A DNA stretch of 64,000 nt from an uncultured Gammaproteobacteria bacterium (GTDB lineage: Bacteria > Pseudomonadota > Gammaproteobacteria > Steroidobacterales > GCA-2729495): assembly GCA_937921935.1 (NCBI GenBank), contig CAKZWQ010000045.1, positions 1 to 64,000 on the forward strand, read 5' to 3'. The notes beneath the pieces are model-generated. The model was not told the origin of the DNA and ran no database searches. It was given only the letters and a program-made list of their open reading frames with translations. The translations under genes were made by a program, and so were the position numbers. How positions within the stretch are numbered: the first letter of the stretch is position 1; each line of letters begins with the position of its first letter. This document shows, one piece after another, positions 17,912 to 26,889 of the stretch.

Positions 17912-19720
17912 CTAAGGCGCACCAACGATCAATGTCTCACAGCGCAGCGACGGCATCTTGCCATCAACGAAACTCCAGATGTAATTCTGTGCCGCGCGCT
18001 CGGCCGGATCGATAAAGCCATTGCCATTCGCATCACAAAAATAGTCCAGGAGCCCTTTGACCGGCAAATTCGCCGGCGCCCACCCGGTGCTCTCCCCGGT
18101 GAGTTTAAGCAAACTGGCTGTGGCCTGGTCGTCGGCCGGGAAAGTCGCCTTTGTACTCCCCTCTACTTCGATACCAACAACGGCCCCCTGGTTGCCGGCC
18201 GCACTGACCGGCCCCGTTGCAAAACCATGGGCCACGGCACCGTTATTGCGGCCTATCAGGCCACCCACACCCTCGGTTCCGATTACCGCATTGGCCGCGA
18301 AGGCATTGCGAACGGTACTCAGGGAATTAAAGCCCACCAGCCCGCCTACATTGTTGCCATCGGCGGTCACTGTGCCCGTGGCATAGCTGTTGCGAACGCG
18401 CGCATCGGTATTCACGCCCACCAGCCCGCCGATGTCGTTGGTACCGCTGACCGGGCCGGTGGCATGACTGTCATGAATCGCCCCGAAGGTATTCAGACCG
18501 ACCAGGCCACCGATGCCGCGCTCGCCTTTGACGGCTGCGCTGGTGTGGCTGGCGTAAACCGCCCCGGTCATGTCACCCACCAGGCCGCCCATGGCTTGCC
18601 CGCCTTCAACGGTACCGTCGAAATGACTGGCAAATACCAGGCCGGCACTGCCGCCCACCAGGCCACCGACAGCCATGGCTGCGTCGACGCGACCCCGAGC
18701 TGAACTGCGGTAAATCACCCCGAAGTTGGAGCCCACGATGGCGCCGGTCCCGGCCCGGCCCGTCACAACAATGTCCTCAACGCGCAGATTCAGAATAACG
18801 CCGCCTTCCGCCAGCACACCAAACAGACCCACACCGCCGCGTTCGGGATAGTTGATCCTGACGCCGCTAATGCTATGCCCCTGACCATCGAAGACGCCGG
18901 CGAACCCAAACTCTCCCAGCGCCCGCATGCAGTTGCCCGTAGGCCCGCAATTACCCAGGGGTTCGAAGTTGGCAATATCGGCCGCATCAATATCCCGGAC
19001 CAGCTGGTAGTTGCGCTGCTTGCGCATGGCTTCAGTCAGTGTGTCGGAGTTCAGCGTGACCATGGCCTGCAGTTGCTCGGCATGACAGATCTCGAAGCGA
19101 CCATCACCGTTGGTATCCGTAGCAAACTCATTGGCATCCGTCGGCGCAGCGTCAAAGCGATTGGCGAGGCCATCGCCGTCGCTATCGCCGGCACCCGAAT
19201 CGAAACCAGCACAAGCATCCTCACCCACTGACTGGCTTAGCATCGCCTCGCTGCGAGCCCGGGCCAGCAAGGCTGAAAACTCCGCCGCCCGCGCGCCATG
19301 ATCAAACTTCACCACGCCACCAGGACCGCCAGGCCCACCCGGTCCGCCGCGCCCCGGAGGACCGCCCGGCGCGCCGCCGGGCGGTGCCGCGGGCGCGGGA
19401 TTCAGAGCTGCGTTCTGACTCGCGAAATAGGCCGCGATGTCGGCCAGTTCCTGGGGACTTTTATTGAGCAGGGCGCCGCTCATCAGAGAGTTCTTGCGAG
19501 TGCCGTCCAGATAAGCCTGCATAGCCAGCAGGATGTAGCTTTCGTGCTGGCCACCGATGCGTGGATTGACCGGGGACGGGCTGTTGCCGTCTTCCCCGTG
19601 GCAGGCAAAACACGTGGTAGACAGCTGCTTGCCCCGCACCGGGTCGCCGGCTGCCTGGGCCACCGGCATGGCAAAACAGCTCAGCGCCAGCAACGCCGGC
19701 AGTAATCTGAATGAACTCAT
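17912..19720 (-). CDS. Cytochrome c fused to a GLUG-repeat beta-helix domain
   Basis: This 602-residue exported protein has four parts. After the signal peptide (1-23) comes a class I cytochrome c domain (about 25-103) with heme motif CFACH at 37-41 and possible axial Met80. Next is a Pro/Gly-rich linker (about 108-136). Then comes a calcium-binding-like segment with DSDGDGLANRFD and DTNGDGRFE (178-210). Last is a C-terminal domain of repeated GGLVG units (about 300-520) typical of GLUG repeats found in cell-surface and adhesin-like proteins. The final part has another DANGNGFIDPAE motif. The combination suggests a secreted electron-transfer protein tethered to or displayed on a surface structure (inference). 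It is 25 bases upstream of the propeller gene. Confidence 0.82.
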   Translation of the reverse strand: MSSFRLLPALLALSCFAMPVAQAAGDPVRGKQLSTTCFACHGEDGNSPSPVNPRIGGQHESYILLAMQAYLDGTRKNSLMSGALLNKSPQELADIAAYFASQNAALNPAPAAPPGGAPGGPPGRGGPGGPGGPGGVVKFDHGARAAEFSALLARARSEAMLSQSVGEDACAGFDSGAGDSDGDGLANRFDAAPTDANEFATDTNGDGRFEICHAEQLQAMVTLNSDTLTEAMRKQRNYQLVRDIDAADIANFEPLGNCGPTGNCMRALGEFGFAGVFDGQGHSISGVRINYPERGGVGLFGVLAEGGVILNLRVEDIVVTGRAGTGAIVGSNFGVIYRSSARGRVDAAMAVGGLVGGSAGLVFASHFDGTVEGGQAMGGLVGDMTGAVYASHTSAAVKGERGIGGLVGLNTFGAIHDSHATGPVSGTNDIGGLVGVNTDARVRNSYATGTVTADGNNVGGLVGFNSLSTVRNAFAANAVIGTEGVGGLIGRNNGAVAHGFATGPVSAAGNQGAVVGIEVEGSTKATFPADDQATASLLKLTGESTGWAPANLPVKGLLDYFCDANGNGFIDPAERAAQNYIWSFVDGKMPSLRCETLIVGAP

Positions 19721-19793
19721 TTCATCTCCCCCGTCCGGCCAATCGATGTTGGCCGGCCTGGTCTGTCAGCGTGCCGCGTCCGGCAAACCCGTG

Positions 19794-20465
19794 CTATTTC
19801 TTCTTGAGTCGCGGATCCTGGATGTCCCGACTCTTCACATCCTGGTAAAACTCTTCCCAGTCGGAGCCCACCAGCTTTTCGGCCATCCGGCGCGTGTAGG
19901 TGTCCGGGCCCAGCGGGCATTGCGCATACAGCGACTGCCGCCATCCATCCGCGCGTTTGTTATAGATGGACAGAACTCTATCAAATCCATGTCGGGGCAC
20001 GCCGATGGGCCCCGGGGCACGAATCTTGATTTCGAACCAATGGTCGTAAAGAGCCAGGGCAACATTCGGTGCCAGCTCCTTGACCCAGAGTTTGGAGTAG
20101 CCCCAGCGGAAAGCATCCAGGCCTTTCTTGGGCGGGAAGATGTAGCGATCCAGGATATCCCAGCCGATCATCACGTCGTAAAGCTCTTCTGCCACGTACA
20201 TGGGCGAAGGATCTTCGCGATCCCAGATCTCCGTCGGCAATCGCCACCATTCCTGCGCATTCCAGATGGCTTCGGTGCGGGCCAGGACCGCGTTGATCTC
20301 TGCCTTGAGGGTTTCATCGCAGGGTGGATATTCAATGGGCCCGCGGGCCAGGTGGTTACCGGCCTCAGCGGGTTTACCGGCTGTGGTGGCACCTAGCAGG
20401 CTGGCGAAGGCCAACTTAGCCAGCAATTCCCGGCGTCCGGGATTCTCAGCGTGTTCTTCTGTCAT
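19794..20465 (-). CDS. Tat-exported SnoaL/NTF2-like protein
   Basis: This 223-residue protein starts with a Tat-type signal (GRRELLAKLAFASLLGATTA). The mature domain has AVLARTEAIWNAQEWWRLPTEIWDREDPSPMYVAEELYDVMIGWDILDRYI, which aligns by eye with the two proteins at 59965 and 60617 (shared W-D-x-[ED]-[ED]-x-P and a late GW segment). The fold is the SnoaL/NTF2 cone, often a small enzyme or binding protein; no reaction can be assigned. Start is the ATG at 20465, since GAGGGG lies 7 bases upstream. Confidence 0.7.
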   Translation of the reverse strand: MTEEHAENPGRRELLAKLAFASLLGATTAGKPAEAGNHLARGPIEYPPCDETLKAEINAVLARTEAIWNAQEWWRLPTEIWDREDPSPMYVAEELYDVMIGWDILDRYIFPPKKGLDAFRWGYSKLWVKELAPNVALALYDHWFEIKIRAPGPIGVPRHGFDRVLSIYNKRADGWRQSLYAQCPLGPDTYTRRMAEKLVGSDWEEFYQDVKSRDIQDPRLKKK

Positions 20466-20494
20466 CCGCTTACCCCTCATAGATAATTTTTTCT

Positions 20495-21250
20495 TTAAGA
20501 TCTGCCCTCAGTCACCGCAGCACCGATAGCGCCCGACCTTTCGCCTGCCTCGGCGGCATGTGCGAAGTGAACGCCACTGGACACCAGACCCAGCGTGATA
20601 AATATTTCGCCGCAGTTCGCGATGGGCAGGGACCATTGCGGAAAAAGTGGCGGTCCCATTCCGGCTGCCAGGAACATCGCACCTGAACCCAAAGCCATCC
20701 AGGCCCAGCCGCGCTGAATCCACAAAGAAATACCCACGCCCAGGACAATGACATTGGTCAGGATCGCAACCAGGGGCGAGCCGACACCGTCTACCACGAC
20801 CGCATCCGGCGTACAGAACTGCAACTCGGAAACCTGCGTGGTGTAACGAACCGTATCGGCCACGCAGGCCAGGTGCAGATCGATCTGGAACAGATAGGGA
20901 ACATCCAGCGCAATCAGAATCGATGCCACCCCACAAAAAGTGCCCATTACGGCCTTGGGTTGCGCCCAGCCCAGCCCCGCCTGTTTGGCGATGGAACCCG
21001 CGGCGATCACCAGCAGCGGCAACATGGTCCAGTGCCAGGCAAAGGCCGGCACCGTCATGGCCTGCAGCAATTCGCCTTCGCCAATGAAGCGCCCGATGCC
21101 GATGCGGAAATTGTCATACCACAGCAGCGTGCCGCCGAAGAGCACCAGGAACAGCCCTCGAGGTCGTCCGTTGCGGGCCCAGGCACCCCAACCCCAGACC
21201 CAGATGGCCAGGTGAACCACAGCGAAGACCAGGAATAACAGGGACAACAT
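20495..21250 (-). CDS. Seven-helix membrane protein of unknown function
   Basis: This 251-residue protein has about seven hydrophobic helices (LLFLVFAVVHLAIWVWGWG, GLFLVLFGGTLLWYD, WHWTMLPLLVIAAG, GTFCGVASILIALDVPYLF, LTNVIVLGVGISLWI, MALGSGAMFLAAGM and IFITLGLVSSGVHFAHA). Conserved-looking His/Trp/Cys residues (HWTM, DLHLACVADT, FCTPD) face the membrane and could hold a cofactor, but no known motif is seen. Its position between a lipoprotein cytochrome and a Tat-exported protein suggests a role in the same periplasmic pathway, perhaps as quinone-side partner (inference). Confidence 0.6.
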   Translation of the reverse strand: MLSLLFLVFAVVHLAIWVWGWGAWARNGRPRGLFLVLFGGTLLWYDNFRIGIGRFIGEGELLQAMTVPAFAWHWTMLPLLVIAAGSIAKQAGLGWAQPKAVMGTFCGVASILIALDVPYLFQIDLHLACVADTVRYTTQVSELQFCTPDAVVVDGVGSPLVAILTNVIVLGVGISLWIQRGWAWMALGSGAMFLAAGMGPPLFPQWSLPIANCGEIFITLGLVSSGVHFAHAAEAGERSGAIGAAVTEGRS

Positions 21251-21267
21251 GCTTTAGTCCGCGAGTC

Positions 21268-22164
21268 CTAGGAGGGCGGGCGGCCACCCGCCTCCACCCA
21301 GTCAGGTCGTCCGGGCAATATCCCGCCGTTCAGTTCAACGCCTTTCTGGGGGCGAGAAGTCCAGAGTTGTGGTGAGAAGCGCGGAATTGCCATGGCAGCG
21401 ACGGGGAAACATTCCACCATCTGGCCGACGCCCACGGGCATGTTCTGAATGGCGTAACAGAAAAAATCTTTCTCGGTAATATGCCAGAAACCGGTCATGG
21501 ACCTGCGACTGGTCACCAGGCTGCCATCTGCCTTGAAGTAAGCCTGGAAGGCCAGTTCTTCACCCGCCTCGGCATTGACCCACCGATAATTGGCGGTGTT
21601 AAACATCAGGTGGTTCCAGAAACTCGGGAAACGTTCCGACGGCGGCTTGGAACGATCCTGTTGAGCCGCGGCAAAAGCCTCGGGTGGCCGCTCCCAATCC
21701 ACGGCGCCCGTTTCAATGAGCATGAAATGCAGAATATTCCGTCGATCCGCTCCGGGAACGGCCTCGGGAATGCCCATGATATTGCCCGGCAGATAGTTCT
21801 TGGGATCCGCGAGCCAGGCATTGAGCTGTTCCGGCGACCACTGAAAATCCGCGCCGCGCAGGGTATCGGAATAGGTGAACTCTGCCAGGGAGCCGGCTTG
21901 CCGATCAAACACCCCCCACAGGTTCGGCCCGGCAATATTGCTGCTGTTTTCGGCCAGGGTATGGCAGGCACTGCAACGACCCTGGAAGGCCTGTTTGCCA
22001 GCCATGTAATCGGCTGCCTGCAAACGGTCCAGGCTCAAATCTGCTGCTGCAGCTGGGTTTGAATCTGTGACACCGTCAGCGCGCTGGGCTGCTTCGTCCG
22101 GTACACCACAAGCAGCCAGGCTGGCGAGAAAAAATAACGATACTGGAAAACGCACGAAAAGCAT
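21268..22164 (-). CDS. Lipoprotein cytochrome c with a C-terminal extension
   Basis: This 298-residue protein has a signal with lipobox LAAC (Cys19). A class I cytochrome c domain (about 50-155) follows, with CSACH (64-68), GPNLWG (79-84) and axial Met130 in PGNIMGIP, close to the mitochondrial/c2 type. About 140 further residues form an unrecognised domain (SFWNHLMFNTANYRWVN...FCYAIQNMPVGVGQMVECFP). Start is the ATG at 22164; an in-frame TTG lies two codons upstream. It is the first gene of the tight six-gene run to 16024. Confidence 0.82.
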   Translation of the reverse strand: MLFVRFPVSLFFLASLAACGVPDEAAQRADGVTDSNPAAAADLSLDRLQAADYMAGKQAFQGRCSACHTLAENSSNIAGPNLWGVFDRQAGSLAEFTYSDTLRGADFQWSPEQLNAWLADPKNYLPGNIMGIPEAVPGADRRNILHFMLIETGAVDWERPPEAFAAAQQDRSKPPSERFPSFWNHLMFNTANYRWVNAEAGEELAFQAYFKADGSLVTSRRSMTGFWHITEKDFFCYAIQNMPVGVGQMVECFPVAAMAIPRFSPQLWTSRPQKGVELNGGILPGRPDWVEAGGRPPS

Positions 22165-22264
22165 CCTCAATCACTTTGTCGGTCCCAGATAATAAACCCG
22201 GCTTTAGACATGACTGCCCGCAGTGACGAAATTCACCGCAGACCGGACGAGAAATCGTAAGCGA

Positions 22265-23458
22265 CTAACGGGCGAAGATGAGCTTCAGACGGCCTTGCAA
22301 ATCCTCATCAAGGTCCTGCGAAGTCATGTGATACTTGATGGCGACTTTCATCCCTCGCATTTCCGGCCCTACAGCGATCCGCAGGGGCATCTCGAACACG
22401 GGTAGCACCTGGCCCGGCCCAAGGGTGCCTACGCAGGCGCTCACCTTGGCATGTTTTTCAGATATGTCGACCCTTGGATACCCGGCCAACCGGCTTTCCA
22501 TTTCGGTCATTTGCTTTTCGGGGCTCGAGTGGAGTCGATCAGCCACCTCAAACCCTGACACCTTAGGGATACTTAGCTCAACAACAATATCTTGTAACGA
22601 AACCTGCTGAGGATTCTGTATCGACAAATTAATTTGCACGGCGCATTCTTCAAAATAATAATGCTCATCCGCCTCTTTTGAGTCATCGCTTGCCTGTTTG
22701 TACTGCATGACCAAAGTATCCATACCATGCTGAACAAAGGGCGTATCAGGACCAAATATTCTTACGTGAGAGAGCCGCAGGATTCCTGTGTCATCATATC
22801 CGAGCATTTTGTTAGATGCCTTCTTGGTATTGATGACGGACAAAATTCTTTCTCGGGTTTGCGACGAGGGTGACTGAGAAGAATCAGGAACTTGCAACTC
22901 TAACTGCTGACACGTCGGATCGTTGTTGAATCCCAATTGCAAGGGCGTCGGTGGCTCTGCAGGTCCGCGTCCATACATCCGATCCAGATCCTCACGCCGT
23001 GCCGGTCGTATAACGCCCTGGTCACGAACCCAACAAGCGCCGGTGCGCATATCTTCGGCAATCTGGCGACGCAAGGTATATGGCGGATTATTGCAGTCGC
23101 TAATTTCTAGTGCGGCGACCGGCTTGCCCTCGACTTCCACCATGATAGGTACAATCTTGAGTTCCGGCTCAATCAGGGCAGGCAGGTCATAGCCGAAGAG
23201 TCGAAAGCGCCGGATCGCGTCCCGATCCAGGCCACAGACCTGAATAGCATCACCGACCTGCTCCGCGCCCAGCAGCAAGTGGCGGGATTTAGTAGTTGCC
23301 CCGTTGGCCAGCGCCAGCACATCACGGACCAAATGACCCTGCTCACCTTCGGCGTACATATCCCGCCGCAACAGCATGGCTGCGGAATTCGGGTTTTCGG
23401 TCAGAATCTCTTCCAGCAACATAGTCTTAGGTGCAAGGCGCGGTCCGCCATGTAACAT
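22265..23458 (-). CDS. AlbA_2/Schlafen-like domain protein
   Basis: This 397-residue cytoplasmic protein has an N-terminal part (about 35-165) with VRDVLALANGATTKSRHLLLGA, IVPIMVEVEGKPVAALEISDCNNPPYTLRR and ACWVRDQGVIRPARREDLDRMYGR. That is the order of motifs in AlbA_2 (Schlafen-type) domains, which occur in nucleic-acid-binding regulators and some nuclease effectors. The remaining 230 residues look like a beta-sandwich and match nothing I know. AT-rich stretches near 22600-22850 contrast with neighbouring genes and may mark transfer. It is the odd member of a cytochrome cluster. Confidence 0.55.
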   Translation of the reverse strand: MLHGGPRLAPKTMLLEEILTENPNSAAMLLRRDMYAEGEQGHLVRDVLALANGATTKSRHLLLGAEQVGDAIQVCGLDRDAIRRFRLFGYDLPALIEPELKIVPIMVEVEGKPVAALEISDCNNPPYTLRRQIAEDMRTGACWVRDQGVIRPARREDLDRMYGRGPAEPPTPLQLGFNNDPTCQQLELQVPDSSQSPSSQTRERILSVINTKKASNKMLGYDDTGILRLSHVRIFGPDTPFVQHGMDTLVMQYKQASDDSKEADEHYYFEECAVQINLSIQNPQQVSLQDIVVELSIPKVSGFEVADRLHSSPEKQMTEMESRLAGYPRVDISEKHAKVSACVGTLGPGQVLPVFEMPLRIAVGPEMRGMKVAIKYHMTSQDLDEDLQGRLKLIFAR

Positions 23459-23509
23459 AAAGGCCAGTTCCCGGATTTTCCGCGATGCGGGTCGCAGATC
23501 CGGAAGTTC

Positions 23510-24493
23510 TCAGATCTCCTCGCGGCGGAATGGCACCGGCGGTACGCTCTGGAAGTACGCCCACATTGCGCTGACATCTGCCTCGGTCATCCCGGCAAAA
23601 GCATTCCAGTTCATCAGGGTATTGGCCTCCGGCGGCACCGGCGTCAGTGTGCCATGCAGCCTGAAGCGGGCCAGGAACTGTTCCTGCGTCCAGGAACCCA
23701 AACCGGTCTCATGGGGCGTCAGGTTCATGGCCCATAGCGTTTTACCGTTCAGGAAGAACGGCATGCCACCCGCCAGGTGTCGGGCCGGATCAGTATCAAA
23801 AGAACGCGGATTGCGCGGCGTATGACAAAACTCACAGCGAGCAATGCGTGACAGGTACTCCCCGTAGGCCACAGGATCACTAGCAGGCGGAGCAACAATT
23901 TCTTCAGTCACCGGCTCCGGCCAAAGCTGCACCAGGCTGCTCATGGGAAACTCGATTTCCTTCTCGGGCCGAATAGAAGACACGGCGGGCATACTTCTTA
24001 AGTAGGCCAGCACCGCGCGCATGTCTTCGTCGGAAACGTGCCGGTAAATAAAATACGGCATGATGGGAAACAAGCCGTTACCGTCGCGGTCCACGCCATC
24101 GCGCACCGCCCTGACGATTTCTCCGTTAGTCCAGCCGCCGATGCCCGTTTCTACATCCTGGGTAATATTGCGAATACACATGCGCCCGGGAAATGTCGTT
24201 TCGCCGACATTAACGCCACGCGGCGCCGAGTTCTTGTCCATGCATTCGCGACCGGCGCCGATGGGTTCCACCGGCGGGCCGCCGTAGTAATTCCAGTCGC
24301 GCTCGGAGTGGCAATCCACGCACTGCAGAACGTTGATGGTGAGGTAGCGGCCGCGCTCGATCAGCTCGGGTGTCGATTCTATGGCCCATTCCTGCACAGG
24401 CTGTTGCCTGGGCAGATAACCCCAGTACCAGGTTGCCGCCCCGGCAGCTGCCAGCGCCAGCACACCCACGATTCCCAGCAACAGCTTCTTCAT
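23510..24493 (-). CDS. Membrane-anchored diheme cytochrome c
   Basis: This 327-residue protein has an N-terminal TM anchor (about 4-25) and two cytochrome c domains with heme motifs CVDCH (58-62) and CEFCH (220-224). It resembles the diheme cytochrome subunits of periplasmic alcohol/aldehyde dehydrogenases, including MCIRNITQDVETGIGGWTNGEIVRAVRDGVDRDG and MNWNAFAGMTEADVSAMWAYFQSVPPV. It would pass electrons from a periplasmic dehydrogenase to the respiratory chain, but no such dehydrogenase is in the window. A paralogue lies at 48313-49308. Confidence 0.88.
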   Translation of the reverse strand: MKKLLLGIVGVLALAAAGAATWYWGYLPRQQPVQEWAIESTPELIERGRYLTINVLQCVDCHSERDWNYYGGPPVEPIGAGRECMDKNSAPRGVNVGETTFPGRMCIRNITQDVETGIGGWTNGEIVRAVRDGVDRDGNGLFPIMPYFIYRHVSDEDMRAVLAYLRSMPAVSSIRPEKEIEFPMSSLVQLWPEPVTEEIVAPPASDPVAYGEYLSRIARCEFCHTPRNPRSFDTDPARHLAGGMPFFLNGKTLWAMNLTPHETGLGSWTQEQFLARFRLHGTLTPVPPEANTLMNWNAFAGMTEADVSAMWAYFQSVPPVPFRREEI

Positions 24494-24678
24494 TCCCCAA
24501 CCCTCAATACGCCTGGACTCTTTAGGACTGCAACGAATACTAGCGACCCGACACCCCTGAGCCGCAATCCCAACCCTGCCAAGTCTGCAAGGCGGACACG
24601 CCCACCAAACAACAAACCACCACCCCTCAAACTAAGGCGCCGCCAAACCCGCAAGAGCAAAACAAGCATCGTCTCCAG

Positions 24679-24789
24679 TGCCTGGGGAGAGCTATTCCCG
24701 CGCGAGTTTCAGGGAGCCATCCAGTCCTAAGCATTCCTCAAGCAGGTAGAGCTCCCCTGTCTGAGCCCGGGAATAGCTCTCCCCAGGCA
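24679..24789. repeat. 111-bp element with perfect 22-bp terminal inverted repeats
   Basis: Arms at 24679-24700 and 24768-24789 are exact complements (core GGGGAGAGCTATTCCCG). They lie in the 319-base gap between frmA and the diheme cytochrome gene, 24 bases past the frmA stop. The rest of the gap (24494-24678) is A/C-rich and shows no gene. The element could terminate transcription or be a small mobile repeat. Confidence 0.7.
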
Positions 24790-24812
24790 CCCCACCAACC
24801 CAAACTAAACCA

Positions 24813-25919
<1,107 letters not shown>

Positions 25920-25981
25920 CGGTTGTTCTCCCGAGAATTATTACTCTTATATATACCGGCCAAACAGCCGGCCCATCTCAT

Positions 25982-26818
25982 TCAAGCCTTCAGAATTGCC
26001 GCGTGATGCTCAAGATGATCATCGATAAAGGAAGCAATAAAGAAGTAACTGTGATCGTAGCCGTCGTGGCGGCGCAGCACCAGCGGCTGGGAAACCTGCG
26101 CGCAGGCAGCCTCAAAGCGTTCGGGTTGTAGCTGTGACTCAAGAAAATTATCGGCCAGCCCCTGGTCAATCAGGATCGGTGCGGCGGCGGCGCGATCGCC
26201 CGCGCCGCGCATCAGTTCGCAGGCATCGTATTCGGCCCAGCGCGACCGATCCTCGCCCAGATAAGCGGCCAGGGCTTTATGGCCCCAGGGCACCTGCGTC
26301 GGTGCCACGATGGGCGCAAAGGCGGACATTGAACGATACCGGTCGGTATTCTTCAGACCGATGGTCAGCGCGCCATGTCCGCCCATGGAATGCCCGAAGA
26401 TGCCCTGCGCCGATGCATTCGCATCAAATTCATTCAGCACCAGTTCCGGCAATTCCCGCGTCACATAGCTATACATGTGGAAGTTGGTGCGCCAGGGTTC
26501 CTGTGAGGCATCGAGATAGAAACCGGCGCCCTGGCCCAGGTCGTAGGCCTCGTCATCGGGCACATCGTCGCCCCGCGGACTGGTGTCCGGCGCCACGATG
26601 ATCAGGCCCTCTGCCGCTGCCCGTTTGTACGCCCCGGCCTTCACGGTAAAGTTGTCTTCGGTGCAGGTCAGACCAGACAACCACCAGAGCACTGGAAAGG
26701 GCCCCTCGCCGGGCGGCACAAAAACCGAAAAACGCATTTCGCACTGGTTGGTTGCCGAAGCGTGACGGTAGTAACCCAGACTGCCATCGAAGCAGCGGGC
26801 TAAAGAAATGTTTTCCAT
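25982..26818 (-). CDS. fghA: S-formylglutathione hydrolase
   Basis: This 278-residue alpha/beta hydrolase has the esterase-D motifs VLWWLSGLTCTEDNF (oxyanion region), PDTSPRGDD, the nucleophile elbow GHSMGG (Ser144) and a C-terminal HDGYDHSYFFIASFIDDHL with catalytic His. It hydrolyses S-formylglutathione to formate and glutathione, completing the step begun by FrmA. It lies immediately upstream of frmA; ilvA is 71 bases further upstream and functionally unrelated. Confidence 0.95.
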   Translation of the reverse strand: MENISLARCFDGSLGYYRHASATNQCEMRFSVFVPPGEGPFPVLWWLSGLTCTEDNFTVKAGAYKRAAAEGLIIVAPDTSPRGDDVPDDEAYDLGQGAGFYLDASQEPWRTNFHMYSYVTRELPELVLNEFDANASAQGIFGHSMGGHGALTIGLKNTDRYRSMSAFAPIVAPTQVPWGHKALAAYLGEDRSRWAEYDACELMRGAGDRAAAAPILIDQGLADNFLESQLQPERFEAACAQVSQPLVLRRHDGYDHSYFFIASFIDDHLEHHAAILKA

Positions 26819-26889
26819 GGTATTGCTGTCTGCCTGTGCCTGAAGAAGCCATTTTCTGGCTCCGGTAAATTCTACGTGTCAGGCAGGCT

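Noticed and set aside
17744-18703. + strand open frame of about 319 codons
   Set aside because: It is antisense to the GLUG repeats and propeller gene. The repeat structure in the minus strand explains the open frame.
22265-23458. A defence island around the AlbA_2-like gene
   Set aside because: No neighbouring nuclease, methylase, toxin-antitoxin or reverse transcriptase gene supports it; the neighbours are cytochromes and redox proteins.
25956-25971. CCGGC/GCCGG hairpin between fghA and frmA
   Set aside because: It is a weak five-pair stem without a T tract; it does not justify an attenuator or terminator call.
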